Assembly: GCF_001421565.1 (NCBI RefSeq)
Contig: NZ_LMKQ01000001.1
Location: forward strand, 245,277 to 309,276
DNA from: Agromyces sp. Leaf222
GTDB taxonomy: Bacteria > Actinomycetota > Actinomycetes > Actinomycetales > Microbacteriaceae
DNA: 64,000 bases
Direction: 5' to 3'
Shown here: in pieces, positions 52,426-61,366 of the stretch
Position numbering within the stretch: position 1 is the first letter of the stretch
Layout of the letters: every line of letters begins with the position of its first letter
Notes under the pieces: generated by a model
What the model saw: the letters and a program-made list of their open reading frames with translations, nothing else
Told to the model about the DNA's origin: nothing
The model's database searches: none
Position numbers and translations under genes: made by a program

Positions 52426-52492
52426 TCCCCGCCCGCCCGCGCTGATCCGCAGGCCGCGCGCAATCCGACCCCACGAGCGGATCGCGGCTGCC

Positions 52493-52498
52493 TAGGCT
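52493..52498 (+). promoter_or_regulatory. -10 box of a leaderless promoter
   Basis: TAGGCT ends exactly six bases before the ATG at 52505 of the amidohydrolase gene. No Shine-Dalgarno is present. Confidence 0.6.
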
Positions 52499-52504
52499 GG
52501 CGGC

Positions 52505-53725
52505 ATGGCCATCGACCTCGCTTCCGTCTACCGCGACCTCCACCGGCACCCCGAGCTCTCGTTCCAGGAGCAGCGCACCGCCGCCATCGTCTCCGAAACG
52601 CTCATGGGGCTCGGCCTCGAGGTGACCACCGGCATCGGGCGCACCGGGGTCGTGGGCGTGCTCGCCAACGGCGACGGCCCGACGGTGCTGCTCCGCGCCG
52701 ACATGGACGGGCTGCCCGTGCTCGAGGCGACCGGCCTGCCGTACGCCAGCGAGGCCACCGGCATCGACCACGAGGGCCACCAGGTGCCGGTGATGCACGC
52801 CTGCGGCCACGACGTGCACGTGACCTGCCTGCTCGGCGCGGCCGAGCGGCTCGTGACCGAGCGGGACTCGTGGTCGGGCACGCTCGTCGCGCTCTTCCAG
52901 CCGGCCGAGGAGTGGGGCGGCGGCGCCGAGGAGATGGTCGCCGACGGCCTCTACCAGCGCGTGCCGAGGCCCGACGTGGTGCTCGGCCAGCATGTGGCGC
53001 CGTTCCCTGCGGGATTCATCGGCCTGCACGCCGGCCCGGCGATGGCCGGTGCGGACTCCATCAACATCCGCATCCACGGCACGGGCGGGCACGGGTCGCG
53101 CCCCGAGACGACGGTCGACCCCGTGTACCTCGCGGCCTCGACGACGGTTCGCCTGCAGGGCATCGTCGCCAGGGAGGTCGCGCCGACGGATGCCGCGGTC
53201 GTCACGGTCGGGCAGCTGCACGGTGGCAGCAAGAACAACATCATCCCCGCCGAGGCGACGCTCGGGCTGAGCGTGCGCACCTTCGACGAGTCCGTGCGCA
53301 CCAAGGTGCTCGGCGCCATCGAGCGGATCGTGCAGGCCGAGGCCGTGGCCGCCGGCGCCCCGATGCCGCCGGAGCTGTCGTACGACGAGCGGTTCCCGGT
53401 GACCGTGAACGACCCGGAGGCGACGGCGCGCACCGCGGCGGCGCTGCGCACCGCGTTCGGGGCCCAGCGCGTCATCGACCCCGGCATCGTCTCGGGCAGC
53501 GAGGACGTCGGCGTGCTCGCGACGGCGGCCGGGGTTCCGCTCGTCTACTGGTTCCTGGGCGGCTCGGACCCTTCCTTGTTCGGCGACGCGCTGAAGACCG
53601 GGCGCATGCCCGAGGACATCCCGTCGAACCACTCACCGCATTTCGCGCCGCTCATCGAACCCACGTTGGAGGTCGGGGTCGCGGCGCTCGTTACCGCAGC
53701 CCGCGAATGGCTCAGCGTGCGGTGA
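52505..53725 (+). CDS. M20 amidohydrolase (HipO/AmhX-type)
   Basis: The 406-residue protein shows the M20D motifs: RDLHRHPELSFQE, RADMDGLPV, HACGHDVH (metal Cys/His), FQPAEEWGGGAEEM (Glu ligands) and GSEDVG near the end. Members remove acyl groups from N-acyl amino acids or cleave auxin-type and hippurate-type amides, using two metal ions in the cytoplasm. The substrate is unknown. The start is fixed by a -10 box six bases upstream. Its end overlaps the convergent MATE gene by 14 bases. Confidence 0.88.
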   Translation: MAIDLASVYRDLHRHPELSFQEQRTAAIVSETLMGLGLEVTTGIGRTGVVGVLANGDGPTVLLRADMDGLPVLEATGLPYASEATGIDHEGHQVPVMHACGHDVHVTCLLGAAERLVTERDSWSGTLVALFQPAEEWGGGAEEMVADGLYQRVPRPDVVLGQHVAPFPAGFIGLHAGPAMAGADSINIRIHGTGGHGSRPETTVDPVYLAASTTVRLQGIVAREVAPTDAAVVTVGQLHGGSKNNIIPAEATLGLSVRTFDESVRTKVLGAIERIVQAEAVAAGAPMPPELSYDERFPVTVNDPEATARTAAALRTAFGAQRVIDPGIVSGSEDVGVLATAAGVPLVYWFLGGSDPSLFGDALKTGRMPEDIPSNHSPHFAPLIEPTLEVGVAALVTAAREWLSVR

Positions 53726-55079
53726 CGCCCGTGACCATCCATGCGGCGCCGCGCGCCCGCAGCGACAGCGTCACCGCACGAGCGGCGAGGTAGCCGATGG
53801 CGAACGCCGCCGTGAGCAGCGCGAGCGCCGTCGCACTCGGCAGGCCCGCGGACTCGGCCCACCAGGTCGTGCCGAGCGCGAGCGGTACGAACGCCGCGAG
53901 GTTCACGAGGCCGGTCCAGGCGAGGTAGCGGGCGTCGCCGGCGCCGATGAGCACCCCGTCGAGCACGAACACGAGTCCGCCGAGCGGCGCCGAGAGGCCG
54001 AGCACCACGAGCGAGGGCGGCAGCAGCGCCGCGACCTCGGCCGATGACGTGAAGAGCGCCGGCAGCACCCACGCGGTCGAGATGACGAGGGCGCCGAGCA
54101 CGACGCCCGAGATGACCCCCCACTGCACGCACCGGCGCAGCACGGCCCGCACCTGCTCGACGTCGCCCTCGCCGAGGCCCTTGCCGATGAGCGCCTGCGC
54201 CGCGATCGCGAGCGCGTCGAGCGCGAACCCGAGGGTGAAGTAGATCGTGATGGCCACCTGGTAGGCGGCGAGCTCGTCTGGCCCGAGCGAGGTCGCGGCC
54301 CAGGTCGCGAGCAGCAGGGCGGCGCGCAGGCTCAGCGTGCGCAGGAACAGCCAGCCACCGGAAGCCGCGCCGCGCAGCACCCCGGCATGATGCGGCCACG
54401 GGCTGGCTCCCACGCGCGCCGTGTGCCGCGCGATGACCACGACGTAGACGAGCACCATGCCCCACTGCGCGATGACCGTGCCGACCGCCGACCCGGCGAT
54501 GCCCCAGCCGAGACCGTAGATGAACACGAAGTTCAGGCCGATGTTCGCCGCGAACCCGACGCCGGCCACCCAGAGCGGCGTGGTCGTGTCCTGCAGGCCG
54601 CGCAGCAGGCCCGTCGCCGCGAAGACGAGCAGCATCGCCGGAAGGCCGAGCATCGAGATCGACAGGTAGGCGGATGCCGCGGCCGACACCTCGGGCGAAG
54701 CGCCGAACACGCCGACGAGCCACGGGGTCGCGAACCACCCGAGCACGGCGAGCACCGCGCCGAGCCCGGCCGCCAGCCACAGACCGTCGACCCCCGCGGA
54801 GACCGCCGCCCGCTCGTCGCCGGCCCCGAGCCGGCGGGCCACCATCGGCGTCGTCGCGTACGCGAGGAACACCATGAGCCCGATGATCGTCTGCAGCACC
54901 GCGCTCGCGATGCCGAGGCCGGCGAGCGGCGTGGCGCCCAGATGCCCGACCATCGCCGTGTCGGCGAGCAGGAAGAGCGGTTCGGCGATCAGCGCGCCGA
55001 GCGCGGGCACGGCGAGCCGCAGGATGTCGCGGTCGACCGTGCGCGTCGGGGGAGCTGGGGGCGGGGTTTCGGCGTCCAT
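53712..55079 (-). CDS. MATE-family efflux transporter (DinF-like)
   Basis: The 455-residue protein has twelve spans of the multidrug and toxin extrusion family in two related halves (ILRLAVPALGALIAEPLFLLADTAMVGHLG in the first, ALAIAAQALIGKGLGEGD in the second). The DinF branch is closest by eye. Such exporters remove cationic drugs or other compounds using Na+ or H+. The ATG at 55079 is chosen over one 13 codons upstream since the family lead-in begins here and a TAGGCT box lies 11 bases before it. Its end overlaps the amidohydrolase gene by 14 bases. Confidence 0.85.
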   Translation of the reverse strand: MDAETPPPAPPTRTVDRDILRLAVPALGALIAEPLFLLADTAMVGHLGATPLAGLGIASAVLQTIIGLMVFLAYATTPMVARRLGAGDERAAVSAGVDGLWLAAGLGAVLAVLGWFATPWLVGVFGASPEVSAAASAYLSISMLGLPAMLLVFAATGLLRGLQDTTTPLWVAGVGFAANIGLNFVFIYGLGWGIAGSAVGTVIAQWGMVLVYVVVIARHTARVGASPWPHHAGVLRGAASGGWLFLRTLSLRAALLLATWAATSLGPDELAAYQVAITIYFTLGFALDALAIAAQALIGKGLGEGDVEQVRAVLRRCVQWGVISGVVLGALVISTAWVLPALFTSSAEVAALLPPSLVVLGLSAPLGGLVFVLDGVLIGAGDARYLAWTGLVNLAAFVPLALGTTWWAESAGLPSATALALLTAAFAIGYLAARAVTLSLRARGAAWMVTGVTAR

Positions 55080-55168
55080 GTGCGGACTCGAGCCTATGCC
55101 TGACGGCCGACGCGGCATCCGCTCATCGGAGGCCGGCGGTCTTCTTGCCGGCGGCGATGCGGAACGAC

Positions 55169-56224
55169 TCAGGCGGGCGGTGGGTGGCCCTCGTCAGCCG
55201 CCTGCTCGAACGCGCGCTCCCACTCCTGCAGCTCGGCGCGCTTGCCGATGAGGCCGTCGAGCGAGACCTGGAAGTGCAGCCCGCGACGGGCGTTGACCTG
55301 CTTGATGTTCTGCACGAGCTCCTCGGACACCGCCGTGACGGCGGTGCGCACCTCGCGCACGCGATCGTCGGGGTCGTCCCAGAGCTGCGGGTGCGTGAGG
55401 ATGTCGAGCAGGTAGTCGCGGTCGAGCGCGGCGGTGAGCTTGCGCAGCGTGGCATCGAGCTCGATGGCAGCGAGCCCGCGCTGGTCGGCCCCGCTGCGCT
55501 GGTCGAGCCGGGCGAACAGCTCCTCGACGTTCACGGCGATGCCCGCGACCTCCGTCGCCGTCTGCGCGGCCACCGCGTTGCCGGCCGCGCCGACCTGCGC
55601 GTAGGCCGTGCTCAGCGACCGCAGGGTCGCCACGTGGCGCCGGATCGGATCGGGCAGCCGGCCGTCGAGCGCCCCGCGACGGCGTCGTGCGCGGATCACC
55701 CCGAACGCAGTGGCGGCGCCCGCGACGATCACCGCCGCCCCGATGGCGAGCCCGAGCACGAGCGAGCCGCCGCCGTCGGCGCCGCCGATCACGGGCACCG
55801 GCGCCTGGGCCTGCTGCACCGCCTGCACCGTCTCGGTCAGTGCCGGCCCGAGGTCGCCCGCGCTCGACTCCGCCTCGTTCGCGATCTGCATCGCCTCGCC
55901 CGCCTCGAGCACCCGCGACCCGGCCGACAGGTCGTCGCCGACCGCCACGATGATGGTGTCGTAGCCCGTCGTCTCGGCGAGCTGGCTGACGATCTCGGGT
56001 CCGGATGCCTCCAGCTGCGCGTTGTCCGAGAACACCGCGACGCCGATCGACGAGTCGCCCACCTGAGTCACCAGCTGACTCTGGAGCGCCGACGCGTCGG
56101 CGACTTCGGGCGAGACGTAGACCGGTCCGCCCTGCAGCGCGTCGGCGGCGTCGTCGATGTACCCGTCGGCGAAGACGACGGTGACGGGGAACGGGGTCGT
56201 GACGACGAGCATCGGGTGCGGCAT
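55169..56224 (-). CDS. single-pass membrane protein partner of the VWA lipoprotein
   Basis: I do not recognise a characterised family. The 351-residue protein has an N-terminal domain (about residues 10-125) with strand/helix order reminiscent of TPM-type domains (GVAVFSDNAQLE, YDTIIVAVGDD). A membrane span lies at about 154-177, flanked by a basic RARRRRG stop-transfer. A helical, charged C-terminal domain (about 185-345) should be cytoplasmic. A clear signal peptide is missing, so orientation is inferred from the basic flank. It begins 10 bp after the substrate-binding/VWA gene with GAGG upstream, so the two form an operon. Confidence 0.6.
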   Translation of the reverse strand: MPHPMLVVTTPFPVTVVFADGYIDDAADALQGGPVYVSPEVADASALQSQLVTQVGDSSIGVAVFSDNAQLEASGPEIVSQLAETTGYDTIIVAVGDDLSAGSRVLEAGEAMQIANEAESSAGDLGPALTETVQAVQQAQAPVPVIGGADGGGSLVLGLAIGAAVIVAGAATAFGVIRARRRRGALDGRLPDPIRRHVATLRSLSTAYAQVGAAGNAVAAQTATEVAGIAVNVEELFARLDQRSGADQRGLAAIELDATLRKLTAALDRDYLLDILTHPQLWDDPDDRVREVRTAVTAVSEELVQNIKQVNARRGLHFQVSLDGLIGKRAELQEWERAFEQAADEGHPPPA

Positions 56225-56234
56225 CCGTCGACCT

Positions 56235-58106
56235 CTAGAAGTTGTTGATGACCGACGCGAACACGAGGTCGATCTTGGCGGGGTCGGAGGCGTCGAACCA
56301 CTGCCCGCCCGTCGCCTCGGCGATGCGCTGCAGCGCGCCGGTGTCGGCGCCCTCGCCATAGGCGATCGGGAAGATGCGCACCGGGGCGTCGCCGCCGCCC
56401 TCGCCCGTCGACTTGCCGATCTTCGTGATGAGCGAGTCGATCGAGATCGACGAGTCGGTGTCCTGCCCGTCGGAGAGCACGACGATCGCGTTGATGCGGC
56501 CAGGCTCGGCGCGGGCGATCATCTCGTCGTACGCGGCGGCGACGGCGTCGTAGAGGGGCGTGCCCTGCCGGTTCGCGTAGCGGAGATCGGCGATCGAGGA
56601 ACGCAGCGTCTCGCCGTCGGAGCCGAGCGGCGAGACGCCCCGGAGCTCGATCAGGTTCTTGCCCGCCGCGGACTCGACGTCGGTCGTGAAGGCCCACACG
56701 CCCACCTCGTCGGTCGAGCGGAAGTGCCCGAGCGTCGCCTGTGCGCCCTCGATCGCGCCGTCGAGCTTCGAGCGGCCGTCGCCGATCGGGTCGTCCATCG
56801 ATCCCGAGACGTCGATGACCTCGAGCACCGACGACGGCTTGCGGATCTGCGCCCACTGGTCGAGCGCGGCCGAGACGACGTCGACGCCGGGGCGCGGCAG
56901 CGTGACCGCGGGGCCGGCCGGATCGACGCCGAACCGATCGGTGAACAGGTTGCCGAGCGGCACCGAATCGTCGAGCGGGCGGAAGCCGTACTGGGGCAGG
57001 ATCTGCTGCGCCGGCTCGGTCGCGAGGAATTCGATGAACGCCTCGCCCGCCGTCGCCTGCGCCTCGGTCACCCAGTCGGCGCCGAGCACCGTCACCGGGT
57101 TGTCAGACCAGATCGAGCCGCCGGAGGGGTAGACCGCGACGAGCTTCTCCTTCGGCGGGGTCAGCGTCTCGCCGGGCTGCACGGTGTGCGAGTCGGGGTT
57201 GCCCTGGTTGTAGTTGAGCAGCGAGGTCTCCTCGAGCGCGACCGCCGAGACGTAGCCCGAGCCGCCCGAGCCGTTCTGGGTCTCGTCGTAGAGCGTGCTG
57301 AGCACCTTGCCGGTCGTGTCGCCGTAGTGGATCACGCACTCCTCGAACACGCGCGAGAACTCCTCGGCCGCCGCGACGTCGTCGGTCGTGAGGTCGGTCG
57401 TCTTGCCGGATGCCTCGTACGACTGCATCAGGATCGCCGAGAGCCCGGTGGTCGACGTGTTCGGGTTCGTCTTCGAGATCTTGAACGAGCCCCAGATCGG
57501 CTTGCCCACACTGCCCCACCCGTCGGGATCGGCGCACAGCTTCTCGAAGTCGGCGATGCCGATCTCGGAGTCGGGCCAGCCCAGCGCCTTCGCCATCGTC
57601 TCGGGCACGCCGAACACGACGGGCGTGTGCGTGAACGACACCGGCTCACCCACGAGTGAAGCGGATGCCGCGGCCGCGACGCGCTCGGTCCACACCGTGG
57701 ATGCCGGCGACCACAGGGTCGGCCAGCGCCGCGTGTCTTCGTCGGGCCAGTCCTCGCCCGACGTGAGGAACCGGGTCGCATCGCCGGAGGACACGTTCAC
57801 GGGCCGCACGGTCGCGCACTCGTCGAGCGCGTCGTGCTCGGGCGACTCCTTGAACGCCGCGGCCAGCGCATCGAGCATGTTGACCTTCTCAGACGAGGTC
57901 GCGACGACGACGCTGGTGCAGCCGTCGTCGACGAAGTCGCCGCCCTCGACGGTGCCGCCATCGGTGGTGTCGCCACCGAACGTGCACGCGCTCAGGGCCA
58001 GCATCGCCACGGTCGCGATCGAGATCAGGATCCCCGCGCGCGCACCCCGCCGCGAGCTCGTCGGGAACAGGGGGCGGGCGGCCGTGCGCCGCGGAACGGG
58101 TGCCAT
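56235..58106 (-). CDS. lipoprotein fusing a solute-binding domain to a von Willebrand A domain
   Basis: The 623-residue protein has a signal peptide with lipobox LSAC (C41). Residues about 60-400 form a type II solute-binding-like domain (STVWTERVAAAASASLVG, GVPETMAKALGWPDSEIG, SILNYNQGN-like stretch). Residues about 425-623 form a VWA domain with MIDAS DVSGSMDD (D432) and the later TPLYDAV and VLSDGQD segments. It should sit outside the membrane and use metal-dependent protein binding. There is no permease nearby, so transport is unlikely to be its job. The ATG has TACGCT six bases upstream. The downstream membrane protein is its likely partner. Confidence 0.82.
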   Translation of the reverse strand: MAPVPRRTAARPLFPTSSRRGARAGILISIATVAMLALSACTFGGDTTDGGTVEGGDFVDDGCTSVVVATSSEKVNMLDALAAAFKESPEHDALDECATVRPVNVSSGDATRFLTSGEDWPDEDTRRWPTLWSPASTVWTERVAAAASASLVGEPVSFTHTPVVFGVPETMAKALGWPDSEIGIADFEKLCADPDGWGSVGKPIWGSFKISKTNPNTSTTGLSAILMQSYEASGKTTDLTTDDVAAAEEFSRVFEECVIHYGDTTGKVLSTLYDETQNGSGGSGYVSAVALEETSLLNYNQGNPDSHTVQPGETLTPPKEKLVAVYPSGGSIWSDNPVTVLGADWVTEAQATAGEAFIEFLATEPAQQILPQYGFRPLDDSVPLGNLFTDRFGVDPAGPAVTLPRPGVDVVSAALDQWAQIRKPSSVLEVIDVSGSMDDPIGDGRSKLDGAIEGAQATLGHFRSTDEVGVWAFTTDVESAAGKNLIELRGVSPLGSDGETLRSSIADLRYANRQGTPLYDAVAAAYDEMIARAEPGRINAIVVLSDGQDTDSSISIDSLITKIGKSTGEGGGDAPVRIFPIAYGEGADTGALQRIAEATGGQWFDASDPAKIDLVFASVINNF

Positions 58107-58112
58107 GGGAAC

Positions 58113-58118
58113 AGCGTA
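58113..58118 (-). promoter_or_regulatory. -10 box of a leaderless promoter
   Basis: On the minus strand TACGCT ends exactly six bases before the ATG at 58106 of the VWA lipoprotein gene. Confidence 0.6.
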
Positions 58119-58333
58119 CGGCTCCCGCGCCCCGGCTTCACGCGGCATCCGTCATCGGACGTCCGTCAGCTCCGTTCGGGGCGGGAGCATCCATGCCGCT
58201 TCGAGCGGGCGGGCGAGTGAGCCCGGGCGAACCACTTTCCACACGACGTCGCCTGGCGGCGATCGACAGCGCTCAGGTGCACTTTTGCGGCCGACACAAA
58301 CCGTTTGCGGATGGGTCCGGGTCGCTATAGGGC

Positions 58334-58362
58334 GAAGGCCGGCCAATGGAGGACCGGCCTTC
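58334..58362 (-). terminator. hairpin after the first Ig-repeat surface-protein gene
   Basis: GAAGGCCGG and CCGGCCTTC (58334-58342 and 58354-58362) form a perfect nine-bp stem, extended by CC/GG inside, just downstream of the stop codon at 58374. The same stem is used after the paralogous gene at 61319-61354. The rest of the region from 58107 to 58333 shows nothing else. Confidence 0.7.
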
Positions 58363-58373
58363 AGTGCTGGTGC

Positions 58374-61196
58374 TCAGTATGAGTACCAGGTGAACGTATT
58401 GCAGCTGGAAGCCTGAAAGAACTCGCCCGCGGAAACAGTCCAGTAGATGGTGCCGCTATTGATGTAATCGTTTGCCGAAAGGTCCTCGAACTCGCCGCTC
58501 GCCGAGGTCAACGACGCCACATAGCAGTAGTCGTTGCCACGAGAAACGTAGGTTCCGGCTCTGACCTGCGTGCCGACGGCCGCGATCCCGTCGCCGGCCA
58601 TGGTTGAGCTCGGGTTTCCGGTCCCGTCGTAGCGGATCCACGATCCGCAACGACTGAAGTTCACGAACCGATCGCTCGAGGCGATCGTGATCATTCGCCG
58701 GCCCGCGCCGATATCGTTGGCGATGATCGAATCGAAGGAACCATCGCCTGACGAGAGACGTTCCCAGTAGCAGTAGTCCGTCGATGTCCCCGACGTGTAG
58801 TACGTCCCGGGCTGCACGTCGATGCCGACGCGGAACATTCCGTCACCACCGAAGCTTGCTGCTCGATTTGCGATCGTTCCCGTCTTCAGCGTCCCGGACT
58901 TTGCGGTGTAGCCGGCCTTCGTGGCGGTGATCTTGACCGAGACGACCTTGCCGGCGTCGACGTTGCCGAGCGTGTAGGTCGATGCCGTCTTGCCGCTGAT
59001 CGCGGTGCCGTTGCGGTACCACTGGTAATTCACCATCGTGCCACCGGGCGCGATGCTGGTAGCGGAGGCAATGAGCTTCGAACCCGCTCGCTGCGTGCCC
59101 GACAGGTTCGCGGCGAACGAGATTGTTCCCGCCGCGATCTTGGCGGTGCCGCCGGCGTTCTTCGCGAGGGTGGTGTAGGCGGTCTTCTTACCGGTCACGG
59201 TGACGGAGATCGAGTTGCCGAGGTCTGCTGCGCTGAGCACGTAGGTCGACTTCGTGGCTCCGCTGATCGCGACGCCGGCCCGCTTCCACTGGTAGGTGAG
59301 TGCGACGCCGGATGGGGCCCAGGTTCCGGGCGCCGCGGTGAGGGTCTTGCCGACCGTGCGGGTTCCGCTGATCGTCGGGGTCGGGCCGCTCAGGGTTCCG
59401 GCGGTGACCAGTGCGGTGCCGGCGGAGGTCTTCGCGGTGTTCGCGTACCCGGCCTTCCTGCCCGTGACCGTCACCGTGATCGACTTGCCGAGGTCCGAGG
59501 CGGTGAGCACGTACGTCGACTTGGTCGCGCCGGTGATCGCGACGCCGGCGCGCTTCCACGCGTAGGTGTACGTCACACCGGACGGGCTCCAGGTCCCCGG
59601 GACCGTGGTGAGGCTCTTGCCGACGGCACGGGTGCCCGAGATCGTCGGGGTGGGTGCCGTCAGGGCTCCGTAGGCGACCGTGGTCGATGCCGAGGTGACC
59701 GACTTGGTGGTGACCGCGGTGGCCTTTCCGGTGACCGTGACCGTGAGCTTCGTTCCGAGGTCGGTCGCGGTGATCGCGTAGGTCGACCTCGTCGCCCCGG
59801 CGATCGCGACGCCGCCGCGCTTCCACTGATAGGTGAAGGCGGCGCTCGGCTTCCAGGTGCCGGGCACGGCGGTGACCGTACGGCCGACGGCGATCGTGCC
59901 CGAGATCGTCGGGACGGGGGCCGTGAAGGAGCCGACGGCGACCGCGACGGTGGCGGCCGACGACCGCGTGACGCCGGTGTAGCCGGCGAGGGTCCCGGTG
60001 ACCGTGACGCTCAGCTTCGCGCCCAAGTCGGTCGCGGTCGGCGTGTAGCTCGACTTCGTCGCGCCGGCGATCACGGTGGTACCGCGCTTCCACACGTACG
60101 AGTAGGCGGCGCCGGGCGTCCATCCCGGAGTCACGGTCAGCGGCGAGCCGACCTTGACGGCGCCCGTGATGACCGGGGTCGTCGTGGCGAGCGTGCCGGC
60201 GACGACCGCGGCGGTCACGACCGAGGTGCGGGTCTCGGCGGCGTAGCCCGCGAGCGATCCGGTGGCGCGAACCGAGATCTTCGTGCCGAGGTCTGCCGCC
60301 GTGAGCGTGTAGGAGGTACCGGTCGCGCCCGGGATCGGGTCGCCGTTGCGCAGCCACGCGAAGGTCGGAACGATCGTCGCCGGCGACCACGCACCGGCGG
60401 AAGCCGTCAGCGTCGTGCCGACCTTCGCCGCGCCGGTGATCGACGGCGATCCTGCCGTGATCGTCAGGTGGGGAACGACCGCGGTCGGCGCCGACGTTGC
60501 GGCCGCCTCGCCCCAGCCGTCGCGAGAGGCGGTGACCTGGACGGCGAGTGCCGCGTCGACGTCGTCGATGGTCGGGGCGTACGTGGTGCTGGTGGCCCCG
60601 CCGATCGGGGTCGAGTCGCGGAGCCACTGGTAGGCGAAGTGGAGCCCGGAAACGCTCCAGGTGCCGGGGTCGGCGACCAGATCCGAACCGACGAGGGGCG
60701 CACCCGTGATGGTGGGCGCACCCGTCGAGGTCACGAGTGCGGGAAGCAGCTGGATGTCCGCGGTGGATGCCGCGACACCGTCGGTCACGACGATGCCGTC
60801 GACGACGGCGCCGTCGATGATCGCGGGCTGGACAGAAAGGGACGGCGCCCACGTGTGGACGGTGTCGGACGGAGCTGCGCACGAATCGGCACTGACGGCG
60901 TAGACGCCGTCGGCCAGGTCGAGCAGCGCGAACGCGCCCGCGGCATCCGTTCGGACTTCCGCATCGAGCTGAACCGGCGTCCAGGTGCCGCCGTCGAGGA
61001 TGTCGGCGGCAATGCACGTCTCGGCAGCGGGCACGCCTGCGGGGTCGACGACGACGCCCGTGATCGAGGCGTCGGAGGTCACCGGCTCCTCGTCATCTGC
61101 GAACGCGGGGGATGCCGGAATGAGCGCGGCGATGACGAGGGCGGTGGCGGCGGTCGCGATGAGCGAGCGCCTCCGGGGGCTGAGCAGCGAGTTCAA
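58374..61196 (-). CDS. secreted Ig-like-repeat surface protein A
   Basis: The 940-residue protein has a signal peptide (cut near residue 33), a carboxypeptidase-regulatory/CNA-B-like domain (about residues 42-115), and seven Ig-like repeats of about 80-85 residues with the core PTISGTxxVGKTLTAxPGTWxPSG and WKRxGVxIxGATKSTY. Two tandem modules of about 70 residues at the C-terminus carry VGIDVQPGTYYTSG, Cys pairs (DYCYWE, CGSW; DYCYVA, SCNTF) and end at the stop. No LPxTG or other anchor is visible, so it is probably released or held by its repeats. The start is TTG with GGAG upstream and a TAGGCT -10 box at 61225-61230. Confidence 0.82.
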   Translation of the reverse strand: MNSLLSPRRRSLIATAATALVIAALIPASPAFADDEEPVTSDASITGVVVDPAGVPAAETCIAADILDGGTWTPVQLDAEVRTDAAGAFALLDLADGVYAVSADSCAAPSDTVHTWAPSLSVQPAIIDGAVVDGIVVTDGVAASTADIQLLPALVTSTGAPTITGAPLVGSDLVADPGTWSVSGLHFAYQWLRDSTPIGGATSTTYAPTIDDVDAALAVQVTASRDGWGEAAATSAPTAVVPHLTITAGSPSITGAAKVGTTLTASAGAWSPATIVPTFAWLRNGDPIPGATGTSYTLTAADLGTKISVRATGSLAGYAAETRTSVVTAAVVAGTLATTTPVITGAVKVGSPLTVTPGWTPGAAYSYVWKRGTTVIAGATKSSYTPTATDLGAKLSVTVTGTLAGYTGVTRSSAATVAVAVGSFTAPVPTISGTIAVGRTVTAVPGTWKPSAAFTYQWKRGGVAIAGATRSTYAITATDLGTKLTVTVTGKATAVTTKSVTSASTTVAYGALTAPTPTISGTRAVGKSLTTVPGTWSPSGVTYTYAWKRAGVAITGATKSTYVLTASDLGKSITVTVTGRKAGYANTAKTSAGTALVTAGTLSGPTPTISGTRTVGKTLTAAPGTWAPSGVALTYQWKRAGVAISGATKSTYVLSAADLGNSISVTVTGKKTAYTTLAKNAGGTAKIAAGTISFAANLSGTQRAGSKLIASATSIAPGGTMVNYQWYRNGTAISGKTASTYTLGNVDAGKVVSVKITATKAGYTAKSGTLKTGTIANRAASFGGDGMFRVGIDVQPGTYYTSGTSTDYCYWERLSSGDGSFDSIIANDIGAGRRMITIASSDRFVNFSRCGSWIRYDGTGNPSSTMAGDGIAAVGTQVRAGTYVSRGNDYCYVASLTSASGEFEDLSANDYINSGTIYWTVSAGEFFQASSCNTFTWYSY

Positions 61197-61318
61197 CGTT
61201 CTCCAATTTCCGGCAGACCGACCGAGCCTAGGGGGAACTCCTGATGAAGTGCCGAAAACGGGCCGCCCCAGAACGGGGGTGAGCGAGGGGGAACTCGCGA
61301 TGCGGATCAGAGAACGGC

Positions 61319-61354
61319 GAAGGCCGGCCCCTCGGATCGAGGGGACCGGCCTTC
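61319..61354 (-). terminator. hairpin after the second Ig-repeat surface-protein gene
   Basis: GAAGGCCGGCCCCTC (61319-61333) pairs with GAGGGG-A-CCGGCCTTC (61339-61354), a 15-bp stem with a single bulged A. It lies 12 bp after the stop codon at 61367 and shares its GAAGGCCGG stem with the terminator of the neighbouring paralogue. Confidence 0.75.
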
Positions 61355-61366
61355 ACGACGACGAGC

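Noticed and set aside
56235..58106. Frameshift or assembly fusion of two genes into the solute-binding/VWA protein
   Set aside because: The frame is continuous with a linker between domains, and the combination is, as far as I recall, a known architecture in Actinobacteria.
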